Source: Rhizobium sp. BG4
Lineage (GTDB): Bacteria; Pseudomonadota; Alphaproteobacteria; Rhizobiales; Rhizobiaceae
Assembly: GCF_016864575.1 (NCBI RefSeq)
Contig: NZ_CP044126.1
Location: 806,001 to 870,000, forward strand
DNA: 64,000 nt
Reading direction: 5' to 3'
Of the stretch, positions 1 through 9,552 are shown piece by piece; the stretch's first letter is position 1, and each line of letters starts with the position of its first letter. The notes beneath the pieces are model-generated. The model saw only the letters and a program-made list of their open reading frames with translations, did no database searches and was not told the DNA's origin. Made by a program: the position numbers and the translations under genes.

Positions 1-853
1 GCTTCAGGATGACCTCGGCGCGCGAGGCGCCCCGGTTTCGTACGCTTACCCAGACCCCGCCCGCGACCGAAGCCAGGCATAGTGGCACGGTGAACATGAT
101 CGCCAGGGCGGGCGCATGGCCGAATTCGAGTGCCAGCGCGACGGCGCCGATCTCGATAGCAGCGACGGCAGCGCCACCGGCCGTGGAACAGAGGAGCCAG
201 ATCATGATCTCAGGCGTGATCGTCGGCTCTGAGGATCGTGCCCCGGTTTTCTGAACCTTCGCCCCAACCGAAGGAACGAGCAGCGCCGGCAACGTGCCAA
301 GCACCGCCATCGCGCAGACTGCAAAGAGCGGCGAGACGCTGCCGAGCGCGGAGGCAAGCACCGGTGAAAGAACGAACGTGGCTTCGCCGAGCGTCGCGGC
401 GATCCCGAGCGCGCGCGGCAGCTTGGCGGCGGGCGTGAGCTCATTCAGGACCGTGCGCAGATAGCCGAAGGCCGCACCGTTCACCAGGCCCGCAGCCGCC
501 GCAAGACCAACCAGGACTTCCAGCGGCATCTTCCAAAACGCCGACAGCGTCATCAGCGCCAGCGCGATCGCCCGGAAGATCAGCAGGAAACGCAGTGCGG
601 TTGCCGGCGTCACCGAAGACCCAAGCCGCGTCAGCGGAACGGCACCGGCCACCTGTGCAATGGTCATAGCCAGGATCATCGCCGCCCCGCCGCTTGTCGC
701 GCCTTCAAGCTGCAGCGCAAGCAGCGAAAAAGCCACCGGCCCTGCCGCCTGCGGGACGGACAGCGTTGCCGACGATATGAACCAGCGAAGCAAGCGCCCG
801 CGAGCCGCTACCGGTGTGACGGCCTGGACGTCCAGATGATCTGTCATTCTCAT
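1..853 (-). CDS. MFS transporter (partial, runs off the left edge)
   Basis: This is the N-terminal ~284 residues of an inner-membrane major facilitator superfamily permease whose stop lies outside the window. The reverse-strand frame stays open from an ATG at 853 (a second in-frame ATG at 847 is equally possible) to base 1. It reads as successive hydrophobic helices broken by short Arg/Lys loops, including a block rich in Gly and Ala around the third to fifth helices and a longer cytoplasmic-type loop near residue 205 that probably joins the two six-helix halves. No substrate motif was recognised, so specificity is unknown; sugar-efflux or drug-efflux type is a guess. It is transcribed in the same direction as the beta-propeller gene beginning at 1632, about 140 nt upstream. 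Confidence 0.75.
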   Translation of the reverse strand, partial: MRMTDHLDVQAVTPVAARGRLLRWFISSATLSVPQAAGPVAFSLLALQLEGATSGGAAMILAMTIAQVAGAVPLTRLGSSVTPATALRFLLIFRAIALALMTLSAFWKMPLEVLVGLAAAAGLVNGAAFGYLRTVLNELTPAAKLPRALGIAATLGEATFVLSPVLASALGSVSPLFAVCAMAVLGTLPALLVPSVGAKVQKTGARSSEPTITPEIMIWLLCSTAGGAAVAAIEIGAVALALEFGHAPALAIMFTVPLCLASVAGGVWVSVRNRGASRAEVILK

Positions 854-996
854 TCCGATTTCGACCGCCCCTGGAGGAGCGGCGCGGATCCTGGTGGAGG
901 TGGGGAAATGAACCTGCCCTCCTCTAGAGCAAAGCTAGCGGAAGGTCCATCGGGCGCTTGGCGATCGGAAAAATAGCGGAGTGGCAAACGATCTGC

Positions 997-1632
997 CTAG
1001 GACCGCGGCCTCCTCACCGCGCGCACCACAGAGCGCGTGCCGCCGCCGGCGAAGAAGCGGTCCTTGCCATCGGATTCCAGGCCGGAGACGCCGACGCCCT
1101 CGGGCATGTCGAGGCGCACCAGAACCTCGCCGGTTGCCGGATCGATGCGGCGGACGTCGCTTTCGTCGCCATCCCAGGTTCCATGCCAGAGTTCGCCATC
1201 GACCCAGGTCACGCCTGTCACGACGCGGTCGGATTCGATCGTGCGCCGGAGCGCGCCGGTTTCCGGATCGATCTCGAGGATCTTGCGGCCGCGATGCTGG
1301 CCGACCCAGAGGCTGCCTTCGCACCAGGCAAGGCCGGAATCGCCGCCGTTTCCGGGCGCCGGAATGGTCGAGAGAACAGTGCCGTCCTGAGGGTCGATCT
1401 TCATGATCCGGTCCTCGGCGATCTGGTAGAGGTAGCGGCCGTCGAAGGCGGTTCCCGCATGCGAGGCGACATCGATCGTGCGCAGCTCGCTGCCGGTTTC
1501 CGGATCCAGCGCGTGCAGCTTCTCGCCGGAGGCAAACCAGACATGCTGCCCGTCGAAGGTGACGCCGTTGACCCGCGGGGCGGTCTCGAAGGGGCCGTAT
1601 TCGCGGATGATTTCAGCTGCGGATCGCTTCAT
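997..1632 (-). CDS. Glutamine-cyclotransferase-like beta-propeller protein
   Basis: A 211-residue protein made of short repeated beta-propeller blades. The recurring pattern is a hydrophobic strand, 'W.G/W.A', then 'I.KIDP.TG' (for example near residues 41-47, 80-86, 122-128 and 167-173), as in PQQ/YVTN-type and glutaminyl-peptide cyclotransferase-like propellers. No signal peptide is visible, so it is probably cytoplasmic. The ATG at 1632 is preceded by a strong GGAGGAAAG ribosome site, which fixes the start. It lies 28 nt downstream of the frameshifted HTH regulator gene on the same strand, so the two may be co-transcribed. Enzyme activity cannot be asserted; a binding or sensing role is equally possible. 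Confidence 0.6.
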   Translation of the reverse strand: MKRSAAEIIREYGPFETAPRVNGVTFDGQHVWFASGEKLHALDPETGSELRTIDVASHAGTAFDGRYLYQIAEDRIMKIDPQDGTVLSTIPAPGNGGDSGLAWCEGSLWVGQHRGRKILEIDPETGALRRTIESDRVVTGVTWVDGELWHGTWDGDESDVRRIDPATGEVLVRLDMPEGVGVSGLESDGKDRFFAGGGTRSVVRAVRRPRS

Positions 1633-1660
1633 GTCTTTCCTCCATCGTCATTTCATGACG

Positions 1661-2880
1661 CTAGTCGCTCGGGAGCGGTCCCGGGAGTAACAATGTTGTC
1701 GGGAAGCCGATTGCCGGCGTGATTATCCAGCGTCTCGCCCGGCCATTGCCGACGCTCTCGACCTTGCCCGATGCCAAGAGTGTTTCGAGCGCCCGCTGCA
1801 CCGTTCGCGCGCTGATGCCGAGCGCGATCGACAGAGCCGAGCTCGACCAGCTTTCGCCATCGGCGAGCAGAGCGAGCACGGCACCGTTCTCATCCTCGAT
1901 CGGTGGCGCCAGCACCGCGACAACGGCGCCATTGGCGGGCACGAGCACGAAACCCTCCTTCGTAGCCTCGATGGCCGCAAGCCCTTCGAGTTCGGCGCGC
2001 AGCCGGCCGATCTCGACCCGCAGCCGGGCGCGGTGAGAGTCGTCGGCATGGCGCGCGCCGAAGGCGCGGGCGAGCAGCAGGCCGCGCGGCACGTCGTCGG
2101 GCGCGGCCTCGGCAAGCGCCCGGGCAAGCGAAAACAAGACCGGCCGGTTTGCCAGATGCACGATCCGCGACCCGCGCCGGACGGCAAAACGGCAGGCATC
2201 GACAATGAGTGCATCGGAGGACAGCAGCGCATCGACATCCTCCAGGTGGAGCGCGCGTTCCCGGCCCGGACGACCTCCCTCCCCGCCGGAGCATCGAGGA
2301 TGCCGGCTGCGTTGCGCACTTCTGCAATCAAAGCCGGGATACCCGCATTGTCCGCCGGTTTTGCCGCGCGCGCCAAAGCGTCGCGAGCGGGCTTGGTCTT
2401 CAAGCGGCGGATCGCGATCCCGGCCACTGTCAGTTCCAGGCTTGCGCGTGCGGCGGGCGGCAATGGCGATGGGTCGAGCATGGCAAGCAGCGTCTCCGCC
2501 TCATCGAGCCGGCCGACCAGCAGCAGGCGGCGGATTTGGAGATTGCGGGCGTGGGCGGCATTCAGCCCGTCCCCATGCCGCTCGAGCGTCTGGCGCGCCA
2601 CCTCCAGAGCTTTCTCGGGCCAGCCGAGGTCGCGGCTGACAAGGGCGATCTCCGCTTCCGCCAGGGTGCAGCGGGCGCGAGCCAGCGTTTCACGGGATGT
2701 GAAGGCGCGGTGAGCGCTTTTCAGAAGCGCCTTGGCGCGTTCGAAGTCGCCGAGCTGGGCAAGCGCGATGCCTCTGAGGGCAAGGGCCGGAGCGTCGTCG
2801 CGCAGCGCGACGCGCTTCATGGCGCCGAGCACATCGCCGGCGGCAAGCGCCTGTGCGGCAGCCGTGATCATCGAGTCCAT
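1661..2880 (-). pseudogene. HTH-domain regulatory protein gene, frameshifted
   Basis: The first ~208 codons from the ATG at 2880 read as an alpha-helical, Ala/Leu/Arg-rich TPR-like domain. Near 2255-2275 the sense moves to another frame: the continuing protein (ERALHLEDVDALLSSDALIVD..., then HLANRPVLFSLARAL...) is read down to the stop at 1661. The C-terminus contains a helix-turn-helix (SSALSIALGISARTVQRAL followed by a wing ending RRWI). The two parts make a ~405-residue protein with an N-terminal helical repeat domain and a C-terminal DNA-binding domain. The shift sits in a G-rich stretch, so it may be a true mutation or a base-calling error. As written, the product from 2880 would run out of frame and lose the HTH. 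Confidence 0.6.
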
Positions 2881-2990
2881 CGAAATCCCGTCACACTTGT
2901 AACTCCCACCCTCCGCTCAATCACACCTAGGGTAATGCCTACAGGCCGGCAACGTGAAGCGCCTGTTGAATGTCGATGAGGAGATGGATG

Positions 2991-3785
2991 ATGACAACCC
3001 CGATGACAGGTACGCGTGAAGACTGGCTTTCGGCCCGGCTTGCCCTTCTGGAAGAAGAAAAGGAGTTGACGCGGCGCAGCGACGAAATCGCCGAGCACCG
3101 CCGCCAGCTTCCCTGGGTAAAGATCAGCAAACAGTACCAGCTGCAGACGGATCAAGGTACGGTGCCACTCTCGGCGCTCTTTCGCGGGCGCTCGCAGCTC
3201 CTGGTCTATCATTTCATGTTCGGCACGGATTATACGGCGGGCTGCCCCTCCTGCTCGTCGATCGCCGACGGCTTCAACGGCATTTTCGTCCATCTGGAAA
3301 ACCACGACGTCGCCTTCTGGGCGGTGTCGCGCGGACCGCTCGCCAAGCTGCAGCAGTTCAAGAAGCGGATGGGATGGAGCTTCGACTGGGCGTCCTCGGC
3401 GGAGAGCGATTTCAACCACGACTTCAATGTCTGGTTCACGCCAAAAGAGCAGATCAATGGCGGCATCGAGTACAATTATCGCCGCGAGCCGCCGATGCCC
3501 GAGCCGCTCTCCGGCAAGACGGTGCAGCAATGGGAACTGAAGGGCAGCGAGGGGCCTGTCGCGCAGATCGCCTCGATGACCGGCACCGATGTGGCGACCT
3601 ATACGCGCGACCGCCCAGGCGTCAGCGCCTTTGCGATGCGGGATGGCGAGATCTACCACACCTACTCCTCCTACGCCCGCGGGCTCGATGGTCTCTGGGG
3701 CATGTATCAGTGGCTGGACCGCGCACCGCTCGGGCGCAATGAGGAAGGGGTCTGGTGGCGCCATCACGATCGCTACGGGGTCTAG
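2991..3785 (+). CDS. DUF899 thioredoxin-like family protein
   Basis: A 264-residue member of the DUF899 family, which has a thioredoxin/AhpC-like fold and unproven function. The family hallmark GCPSC is present (Cys85 and Cys88), preceded by the HFMFGTDY block and followed by the WAVSRGPL and GWSFDWASS segments. The C-terminus has the typical YHTYSSYARG and WWRHHDRY motifs. An AGGAG at 2979-2983 is best spaced (7 nt) for the ATG at 2991; ATGs at 2970, 2976 and 2988 are in frame but less well placed. The gene is followed after 4 nt by a small membrane protein and is probably co-transcribed with it. A redox or detoxification role is inferred from the family only. Confidence 0.85.
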   Translation: MTTPMTGTREDWLSARLALLEEEKELTRRSDEIAEHRRQLPWVKISKQYQLQTDQGTVPLSALFRGRSQLLVYHFMFGTDYTAGCPSCSSIADGFNGIFVHLENHDVAFWAVSRGPLAKLQQFKKRMGWSFDWASSAESDFNHDFNVWFTPKEQINGGIEYNYRREPPMPEPLSGKTVQQWELKGSEGPVAQIASMTGTDVATYTRDRPGVSAFAMRDGEIYHTYSSYARGLDGLWGMYQWLDRAPLGRNEEGVWWRHHDRYGV

Positions 3786-3789
3786 CGCC

Positions 3790-4065
3790 ATGCGCGGTTC
3801 GCCCACCCCCGACGGCATGGCCGGCGTTTTCGCCGGCCATTACAGGACAACGGTGATCAGCCGCCTTCTGCACCTTGCCGCCGCGCCGACCTTCGGCATC
3901 ATGGCCCTCCTCAACGCTGGCAACCAATCGGCGATGATGATCTGCGCCGGCGAAGGCGGCCCTATGCTGAGCGGGATGCCGGTGATGTATCTGCTGATGG
4001 CGATTGTCCATCTTGGGCCGTGGCTGGATCTGCTCGGTGGGCGGAGCCAGTCGTTCACTCGATGA
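3790..4065 (+). CDS. Small inner-membrane protein, unknown function
   Basis: A 91-residue protein starting 4 nt after the DUF899 stop, which suggests translational coupling. After a polar N-terminus with the segment GMAGVFAGHYRTT, it has two hydrophobic helices: LLHLAAAPTFGIMALLNAG (~residues 26-44) and the C-terminal VMYLLMAIVHLGPWLDLLGG. It probably lies in the inner membrane. I do not recognise the family beyond this. The start is chosen at 3790 because the longer frame extends back into the DUF899 gene. Confidence 0.6.
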   Translation: MRGSPTPDGMAGVFAGHYRTTVISRLLHLAAAPTFGIMALLNAGNQSAMMICAGEGGPMLSGMPVMYLLMAIVHLGPWLDLLGGRSQSFTR

Positions 4066-4079
4066 CACCTGGTCCGTTG

Positions 4080-4781
4080 TTACCTTGAAGCTGCGGGCTC
4101 CCGGGCATTTCGCCAGCTCTCCCAGCGGCGGCGCAGCTCGCCTTTCCGTAGGCCGATACGCTCGTCAAGCACCTCGGCAGCGATCATCCTGTCGGTGCGA
4201 AAATGGCGGAAATCGCTCCGTGTCTCGCACCATGCGATCAGCATGCGATAGGCCTCTGCGTAGCCGAGAATGATCGGCCAAACGATCCGCTCGGTCTCCT
4301 CGCCATGTTCGCTGCGATAGCGGAGCCTGATCTTCATGCCGGTGCGGATGGCGTTGCGAAGCTGCAATGCGTCGATGGTCTCCTGGGGATCGCCCGCGAC
4401 CGGCTTGGTGCCAATGCTCGGTTCGGCAATATAGGGCCGCAGCCTCTCCGGTATGGCGACGGCGATCTTTGCAATCAGATCGCGGGCCGCGCCGGCAAGC
4501 GATGGGTCGGAATGCTGGGAAACCCATTGGGCGCCGAGCACGGCGGCCTCGATCTCATCGGGCGTCAGCATCAGCGGCGGCATGTCGTAGTCTGAATCGA
4601 GAATATAGCCCAAGCCTGCTTCGCCGGCGATCGGCACGCGCTGGCCGACCAGATCGGCCATATCCCGATAGACCGTGCGGATCGAGATCTCCAGCTCGCC
4701 GGCGAGCATCGCTGCCGTCACCGGACGGGAAGACCGGCGAAGGATCTGGATGATCTGGAAAAGACGGTCGGCTCGGCGCAT
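4080..4781 (-). CDS. YafY-type HTH/WYL-domain transcriptional regulator
   Basis: A 233-residue regulator. Residues 1-60 form a DeoR-like winged HTH (MRRADRLFQIIQILRR...TAAMLAGELEISIRTVYRDM), followed by the GY.L.....PPLMLTPDE linker typical of YafY/WYL regulators and a WYL ligand-sensing domain from about residue 135 to 215 (RLRYRSEHGEE...WPIILGYAEAYRMLIAWCETR). It is divergent from the VOC-family gene starting at 4880, and the ~100-nt space between them probably holds both promoters. Regulators of this kind often control an adjacent VOC gene; that link is inferred from position here. Confidence 0.87.
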   Translation of the reverse strand: MRRADRLFQIIQILRRSSRPVTAAMLAGELEISIRTVYRDMADLVGQRVPIAGEAGLGYILDSDYDMPPLMLTPDEIEAAVLGAQWVSQHSDPSLAGAARDLIAKIAVAIPERLRPYIAEPSIGTKPVAGDPQETIDALQLRNAIRTGMKIRLRYRSEHGEETERIVWPIILGYAEAYRMLIAWCETRSDFRHFRTDRMIAAEVLDERIGLRKGELRRRWESWRNAREPAASR

Positions 4782-4879
4782 GGGGTCACTCCTGCTGCCA
4801 CCATGCTGTCAGGAGCCTCCGTTTACAAGGCCCGGATGCCGCACAAGCGGCAAAGCGTTTTGAACGGAGAGACGACATC

Positions 4880-5278
4880 ATGAAACTTGCATCCACCCGC
4901 CTGATCGTCCGCGACATCAAGGCCACTGTCGCATTCTACGAACTGGTCACGGAAACCGCCGCCGACTGGCTGGCGCCGTTCTTCGCCGAGATCGTCACGC
5001 CCGGCGCGACACTGGCGATCGGCGCAGCCGAAACCGTTGCGCTCTTCAAAAAGGGAACCGCCGAACCGGGCGCCAACCGCTCCGCCATACTTGAATTCAT
5101 GGTCGAGGATATCGACGCCGAATTCTCCCGCCTGAAGGACAAGGCCGACGTGGTCCACGAACCAAAACTGCTGCCCTGGGGCAACCGCACCTTCCAGCTT
5201 CGCGACACCGAAGGCACGCTCGTGTCGCTCTTCATGCCTGCGACGGAGGCCGCGAGAGAACGGTTTGGTGGCCGGTGA
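4880..5278 (+). CDS. VOC (glyoxalase/bleomycin-resistance) family protein
   Basis: A 132-residue single-module vicinal-oxygen-chelate protein with the paired beta-alpha-beta-beta-beta layout. It starts KLASTRLIVRDIKATVAFYELV, has FMVEDIDAEFSRLK in the second half, and ends PWGNRTFQLRDTEGTLVSLFMP. Such proteins bind a divalent metal and act as glyoxalases, dioxygenases or binding proteins, and the substrate here cannot be told. A GGAGAG upstream of the ATG supports the start. It is divergent from the WYL regulator gene and is a plausible target of it. Confidence 0.8.
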   Translation: MKLASTRLIVRDIKATVAFYELVTETAADWLAPFFAEIVTPGATLAIGAAETVALFKKGTAEPGANRSAILEFMVEDIDAEFSRLKDKADVVHEPKLLPWGNRTFQLRDTEGTLVSLFMPATEAARERFGGR

Positions 5279-5464
5279 CGTCTTGGCCCAGCCAAGAAAG
5301 CATGTGAACATCAGACGCAGAGAGCATCGCTTGTGCATAGAAACGCCCTGTGCACTCGACGTATCGACCTGGATCGACTAGCGACATCGACAGGTTCGCG
5401 GGCCGCAACAGGCGATGTTCGGCAGCTGGCAAGCCACGTTCGAGTTTTGCGATGGGAAGATCAG

Positions 5465-5686
5465 ATGGGCAGATTTGAGGACACCGAAGCTGCGATTGCG
5501 CAGCGGCTTCGTGCGATGAAAGCCAAGCCCGAGATGACCATCAACCTTGTTGAGTTCAGCACTCCCCTCACCGCATCAGGATACACACAGGATGAGATCA
5601 CCACTGTGCTCAACGCTTTGGCGCAGGATCGCATCATTGAGATCGCGCCCGGCAACAAGCTTCGCTTGATCAAGCCTTTGCCGTGA
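5465..5686 (+). CDS. Small hypothetical protein, winged-helix-like
   Basis: A 73-residue soluble protein starting at the ATG at 5465, a few bases after a GGGAAG ribosome site. The frame remains open upstream to about 5333, but that part is low-quality sequence and was left out. The pattern of helix (DTEAAIAQRLRAMKA), helix (YTQDEITTVLNALAQD) and short beta wing (IIEIAPGNKLRLI) resembles a minimal winged helix. I know of no function. The 186 nt before it show no other gene. Confidence 0.5.
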   Translation: MGRFEDTEAAIAQRLRAMKAKPEMTINLVEFSTPLTASGYTQDEITTVLNALAQDRIIEIAPGNKLRLIKPLP

Positions 5687-5825
5687 CCGGGTTTGACCAC
5701 GCCCGGCAACAATGCCATCTTCCGTGACCAGAGAGCGGGAAACGCATTCCGCCGCATCACTTGCCGCCGCACTGCCATTGATTTCCTAGCATCGCAGAGA
5801 AACTGATAACGACGGAGTGCCTTGT

Positions 5826-6869
5826 ATGCCGGGCTCGCAGCGTTCCGCCCTCGGATCCCTCGTGCTGATTGCCGCCGTGGTCGGCTTCAGCGTCGGGGCT
5901 TTCGCCTATACGGCCGGATGGCTCACGCCTGGCCGCCTGACCTCCACCGAACTTGTCAGCGCTCTCGCGCCTCCTGGCGGAGCCGCCCTTGGACATCGGC
6001 GCAATCATGCGAAGGGCGTGTGTTTTACGGGCAGCTTCGAAGCGAATGGAAACGCTGTGGCGCTTTCGAAGGCGCCGTTGTTCATCGCGGGGCAATATCC
6101 GGTTCTCGGGCGCTTCAATCTGGCAACGCCCGATCCTGATGCCGCCGATCCGACAGTCAGGGTGCGCGGCATCGGCGTGCAGATCACAGCGCCCGGCGGC
6201 GTCTGGCGCATGGCGCTGATCGACCCGCCCGTCTTCGCGGTCTCGACGCCGCAAGGGTTTTACGAATTGCTCGAAGCTTCGAAGAGCAAGAACCCCGACG
6301 CGATGAAGGGCTTCGTCGGCGCACATCCGGAATTCGCGGCATTCGGCGAATGGGCGACCAAGGCACCCTGGACGGCGAGCTATGCCGAAGTGACCTTCAA
6401 CAGTCTCAATGCCTTCATCTTCACCGACGCCGCCGGCAGCAGGAATGCGGTGCGATGGTCGCTCCGCCCGGAGGCGCAGGCCGTGACGATCTCAGCCGAG
6501 GATTTCGCGAAACTCGGCCCCAATCATCTCGAAGAGGACATAACGGAGCGCGTCTCCAAGGCGCCGCAGCGCTGGACGCTGGTGCTGACGGTCGCCGATC
6601 CCTCCGATCCGACATCCGATCCGACAAAGGCCTGGCCGGCCGAGCGCCGCACGGTCGAGGCCGGAACGCTTGTGGTGGAGAAGATCGAGCCGGAGGCCGA
6701 CGGTCCCTGCCGGGATATCAATTTCGACCCGACGATCCTGCCGGATGGCATCGCGGTATCCGACGATCCGTTCCCGGCAGCCCGCTCGGCGGCCTATGCC
6801 AAGTCCTACGATCTCAGAACCAGCGAGGCGAGCCACTATCCTCGAACAGCAGCGAGCGCAAAGCCATGA
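5826..6869 (+). CDS. Catalase-family (SrpA-like) peroxidase, membrane-anchored/periplasmic
   Basis: A 347-residue small catalase-related peroxidase. An N-terminal uncleaved signal or membrane anchor (SALGSLVLIAAVVGFSVGAF) would place the enzyme in the periplasm. The body shows catalase-like segments: NHAKGVCFTGSFEANG (distal histidine region), VLGRFNLA, TVRVRGIGVQI and FNSLNAFIFTDAAGSRNAVRWSLRP. It is shorter than canonical catalases (~480 residues), as expected for the SrpA/catalase-related peroxidase subgroup. The ATG at 5826 is chosen over a GTG at 5817 because the ACGGAG ribosome site abuts the GTG. The stop overlaps the start of the cytochrome b561 gene (ATGA), a frequent pairing in which the b561 probably supplies electrons. 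Confidence 0.85.
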   Translation: MPGSQRSALGSLVLIAAVVGFSVGAFAYTAGWLTPGRLTSTELVSALAPPGGAALGHRRNHAKGVCFTGSFEANGNAVALSKAPLFIAGQYPVLGRFNLATPDPDAADPTVRVRGIGVQITAPGGVWRMALIDPPVFAVSTPQGFYELLEASKSKNPDAMKGFVGAHPEFAAFGEWATKAPWTASYAEVTFNSLNAFIFTDAAGSRNAVRWSLRPEAQAVTISAEDFAKLGPNHLEEDITERVSKAPQRWTLVLTVADPSDPTSDPTKAWPAERRTVEAGTLVVEKIEPEADGPCRDINFDPTILPDGIAVSDDPFPAARSAAYAKSYDLRTSEASHYPRTAASAKP

Positions 6870-7402
6870 CAGAGATGAAAACACGCTTCTCCGCCGCCCA
6901 GCGTCTGTTGCACTGGCTGATGGCGATCGCGATTATCGCCATGCTGTTCATCGGCGTCGGGATGGTCTCGACCATCGGCAGGCAGTACGTGCCCTTGCTG
7001 ATAACCCACAAGACTCTGGGTATCGCCATTCTGGCACTTGCCCTGGTTCGTCTCGTGGTTCGCTTCATCTCGGGCGCCCCGGCGCTGCCGCCGGATCTTC
7101 CGGGGCCGATGAAGCTCGCCGCGCATCTATCGCATGTCGCGCTCTACGCGCTGATGATCGGTATGCCGCTCATCGGCTGGGCGATGATGTCCGCGGCCGC
7201 CTATCCGATCGTGCTTTATGGCGGAATCCACCTTCCGCCGATCCTGCCTCAGAGCGCGAGCCTGCACGCTCTCCTCTGGAGCGCGCATTTCTATCTCGCC
7301 TTCGCGTTCTTTGGGCTGGTGGTGATGCATCTCGCGGCGGCGCTGTTTCATGGGCTCGTTCGCCGCGACGGCGTGCTCCAGACGATGCTGCCGGGCAAGT
7401 AA
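6866..7402 (+). CDS. Cytochrome b561 family membrane protein
   Basis: A 178-residue four-helix diheme b-type cytochrome of the CybB/YceJ family. It opens with RFSAAQRLLHWLMAIAIIAM (first heme histidine in the LHW motif), has ITHKTLG for the second helix, LSHVALYALMIGMPLIGWAMMSA for the third, and ends with a VVMHLAAALFHGLVRRDGVL helix. It would move electrons from the quinol pool to a periplasmic acceptor. The 4-nt overlap with the upstream peroxidase gene strongly suggests that the two form one unit, with b561 feeding the peroxidase. Confidence 0.9.
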   Translation: MTEMKTRFSAAQRLLHWLMAIAIIAMLFIGVGMVSTIGRQYVPLLITHKTLGIAILALALVRLVVRFISGAPALPPDLPGPMKLAAHLSHVALYALMIGMPLIGWAMMSAAAYPIVLYGGIHLPPILPQSASLHALLWSAHFYLAFAFFGLVVMHLAAALFHGLVRRDGVLQTMLPGK

Positions 7403-7527
7403 CGCTCCGGCGCGCTTCATCCTGATCTTCGCCGGCTCCTCGCTGAGGAGCCATGTGAAGACCCGCCGGCTGCGACAGCATTGCGTGTAGCATTGATGCC
7501 GAAACCGACGGGCTTTGAGGCGTGTGA

Positions 7528-9552
7528 CTAGAACTCGCTCCACTGGGCGCTTCGCGTATCCAGTGCCGCATTGCCGAAGGACGCCGCGACCTTGCGGCCG
7601 ATGGCACGCGCCGGAGAAGCGTGTGCGACATCCGTGGACTGGGCAGGACGCAGCGTTCTCGACGCGGCCGATGGGGTCTCGGCAAGGCTGAAGCGGTTGA
7701 CCAGTTCGCGCAGGCGCACGGCCTCGTTCGCGAGCGTATTGGATGCCGCGTTCGATTGCTCGACCATTGCAGCATTCTGCTGCGTCGTCTGGTCCATCGC
7801 GTTGACGGCGGTGTTGACCTCGGCAAGGCCGACCGACTGTTCCTTTGCCGATGTCGCAATCGATTCCATATGGGTGTTGATCTCGACGATGAAGCCGCTG
7901 ATCGTCTTCAAGGCAGAGCCGGTGTCACGCACCAGCTTGACGCCGTTCTCGACCTCGCTCGAGGAATTCTGGATCAGCCCCTTGATCTCCTTGGCGGCCT
8001 GGGCAGAGCGCTGCGCCAGTTCGCGGACTTCCTGGGCAACGACCGCAAATCCCTTGCCTGCCTCTCCGGCACGCGCCGCTTCGACACCGGCATTGAGCGC
8101 CAGCAGATTGGTCTGGAACGCAATCTCGTCGATGACGCCGATGATGTTGGAGATCTGCTGCGAGCTCTCCTCGATCTTGCGCATAGCCTCCTCGGCATGG
8201 GAGACGACCTGAGCCGATTCCGCAGCCGACTGATCGGCCTGTCCGGCAACGCTTCTGGCTTCTTCCGTCCGCTTCGAGGAGTTCGTGACGTTGACGGTGA
8301 TCTCGTCGAGTGCTGCTGCAGTCTGCTCGAGGGAGGCCGCCTGCTGCTCGGTCCGTCTCGAAAGATCGTCGGTTCCTGCGGCGATTTCGCGAGTGCCGGT
8401 GTCGACGGTCGAAATCGAATTCGAAATCTCCGAGAGAGTCGCGCCGAGTTTGCTGACGGAGCCGTTGAAATCGTGGCGCAGGGCCTCGAAGTCGGGTGCG
8501 AAGACCTCATTGATCTGGAAGGCGAGATCGCCACTAGCCAGGCGTTTCAGGCCTGCTGCCAGACCTGACGTTGCGAGACGCAACCGCTCTGCAGCATCCC
8601 GCTCGGCGCGTTCCTGAACGGTGAGACGCTCGGCTTCTGCGCGTTTGCGGTTGTCGTCGGCTTCCTGTTCGAGGCGCCGGTTCGAAATTGCCGCCTGACG
8701 GAAGACTTCGAGGGCCTTTGCCATCTCGCCGATCTCGTCGTCGTTGCGGGCGAGGCTGATGTCGGTATCGAGGCGGCCATCGGCGACTTGCGCCATGGAA
8801 CTGCTCAGCTTGTACATCCCGCCGATAATGCGCTTGAAGGTGACAAACCCGACGAGAGCCAGCATCAGGACCAGCACCGACAGGGCGCTCAACGTCAGCG
8901 TCCAGTAGAAGCTCGCCCGTGCGGCCGCTCCGTCGATGGCGCTTTGCGTGCGCTGCTCGAGTTTCACGAAGAACGCATCGACCGGCTTCATGATCTCGGC
9001 CTTGGCCTTGTGATATTCCGGCGAATTCAACATCGCCGCCGCCTTCTGCCGCGCCTGCGGGCCAAGCGTTGCGGCATTGTCGACGAGATCCATGTCCTCG
9101 GTTTCGAGCTTGACGAGCGCATCCGAGCGCTTGGCGGCTTCGTCCAGAAGCGCAAACTCCTCATCGGTAAAGCCGGCAGCCTTCATCTCGTCGCGCGAAG
9201 AGATGGTCGGGCCGTCCGGGCGAGGTTTGGCATCGCCGCCGGCCACGAAATCCCAGTAAATTCGCTGGTATTCCTCGGGGCGAGGACGCGTGCCGTTGCG
9301 GATCTCGATGACGGCGTTCTACTGATCCTTGAAGGACTTGTCGCCGGTCTCCGCATAGGTGCGGACCATGCGCGTCAGATCATCGGACGACTGCCGGAAA
9401 TTGTCGGCAAGAATGTAGGATTTATACTTTTGATTATAGGCGCCGCTGATGTCCTCGGCGGCCTTGTCATAACTCCAGAGACTGGCCATCAGGCCAGCCA
9501 TGGCGAGGCCGGTGACGGCGGCCAGGCCAATAAATTGCGTCTTGATTTTCAT
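7528..9552 (-). pseudogene. Methyl-accepting chemotaxis protein gene with an in-frame TAG
   Basis: The reading frame from the ATG at 9552 codes for a 674-codon MCP: TM1 (FIGLAAVTGLAMAGLMASLW), a periplasmic sensor domain, TM2, HAMP region(s) and a signalling domain with the hairpin tip EIAFQTNLLALNAGVEAARA. Codon 78 is TAG (plus-strand CTA at 9319-9321), after ...GDKSFKDQ and before NAVIEIRNGTRPRPEEY. The frame is unchanged on both sides, so this is a single nonsense change; the normal residue is probably Tyr (TAC or TAT). Restarting at a GTG at 9246 would give a 572-residue protein without TM1 or the first part of the sensor domain. It may be a recent pseudogene, a sequencing error or a truncated receptor. 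Confidence 0.75.

Noticed and set aside
3823..3841. CCGGCG...CGCCGG hairpin near 3830.
   Set aside because: It lies inside the coding region of the small membrane protein and has no T run, so it is not called a terminator.
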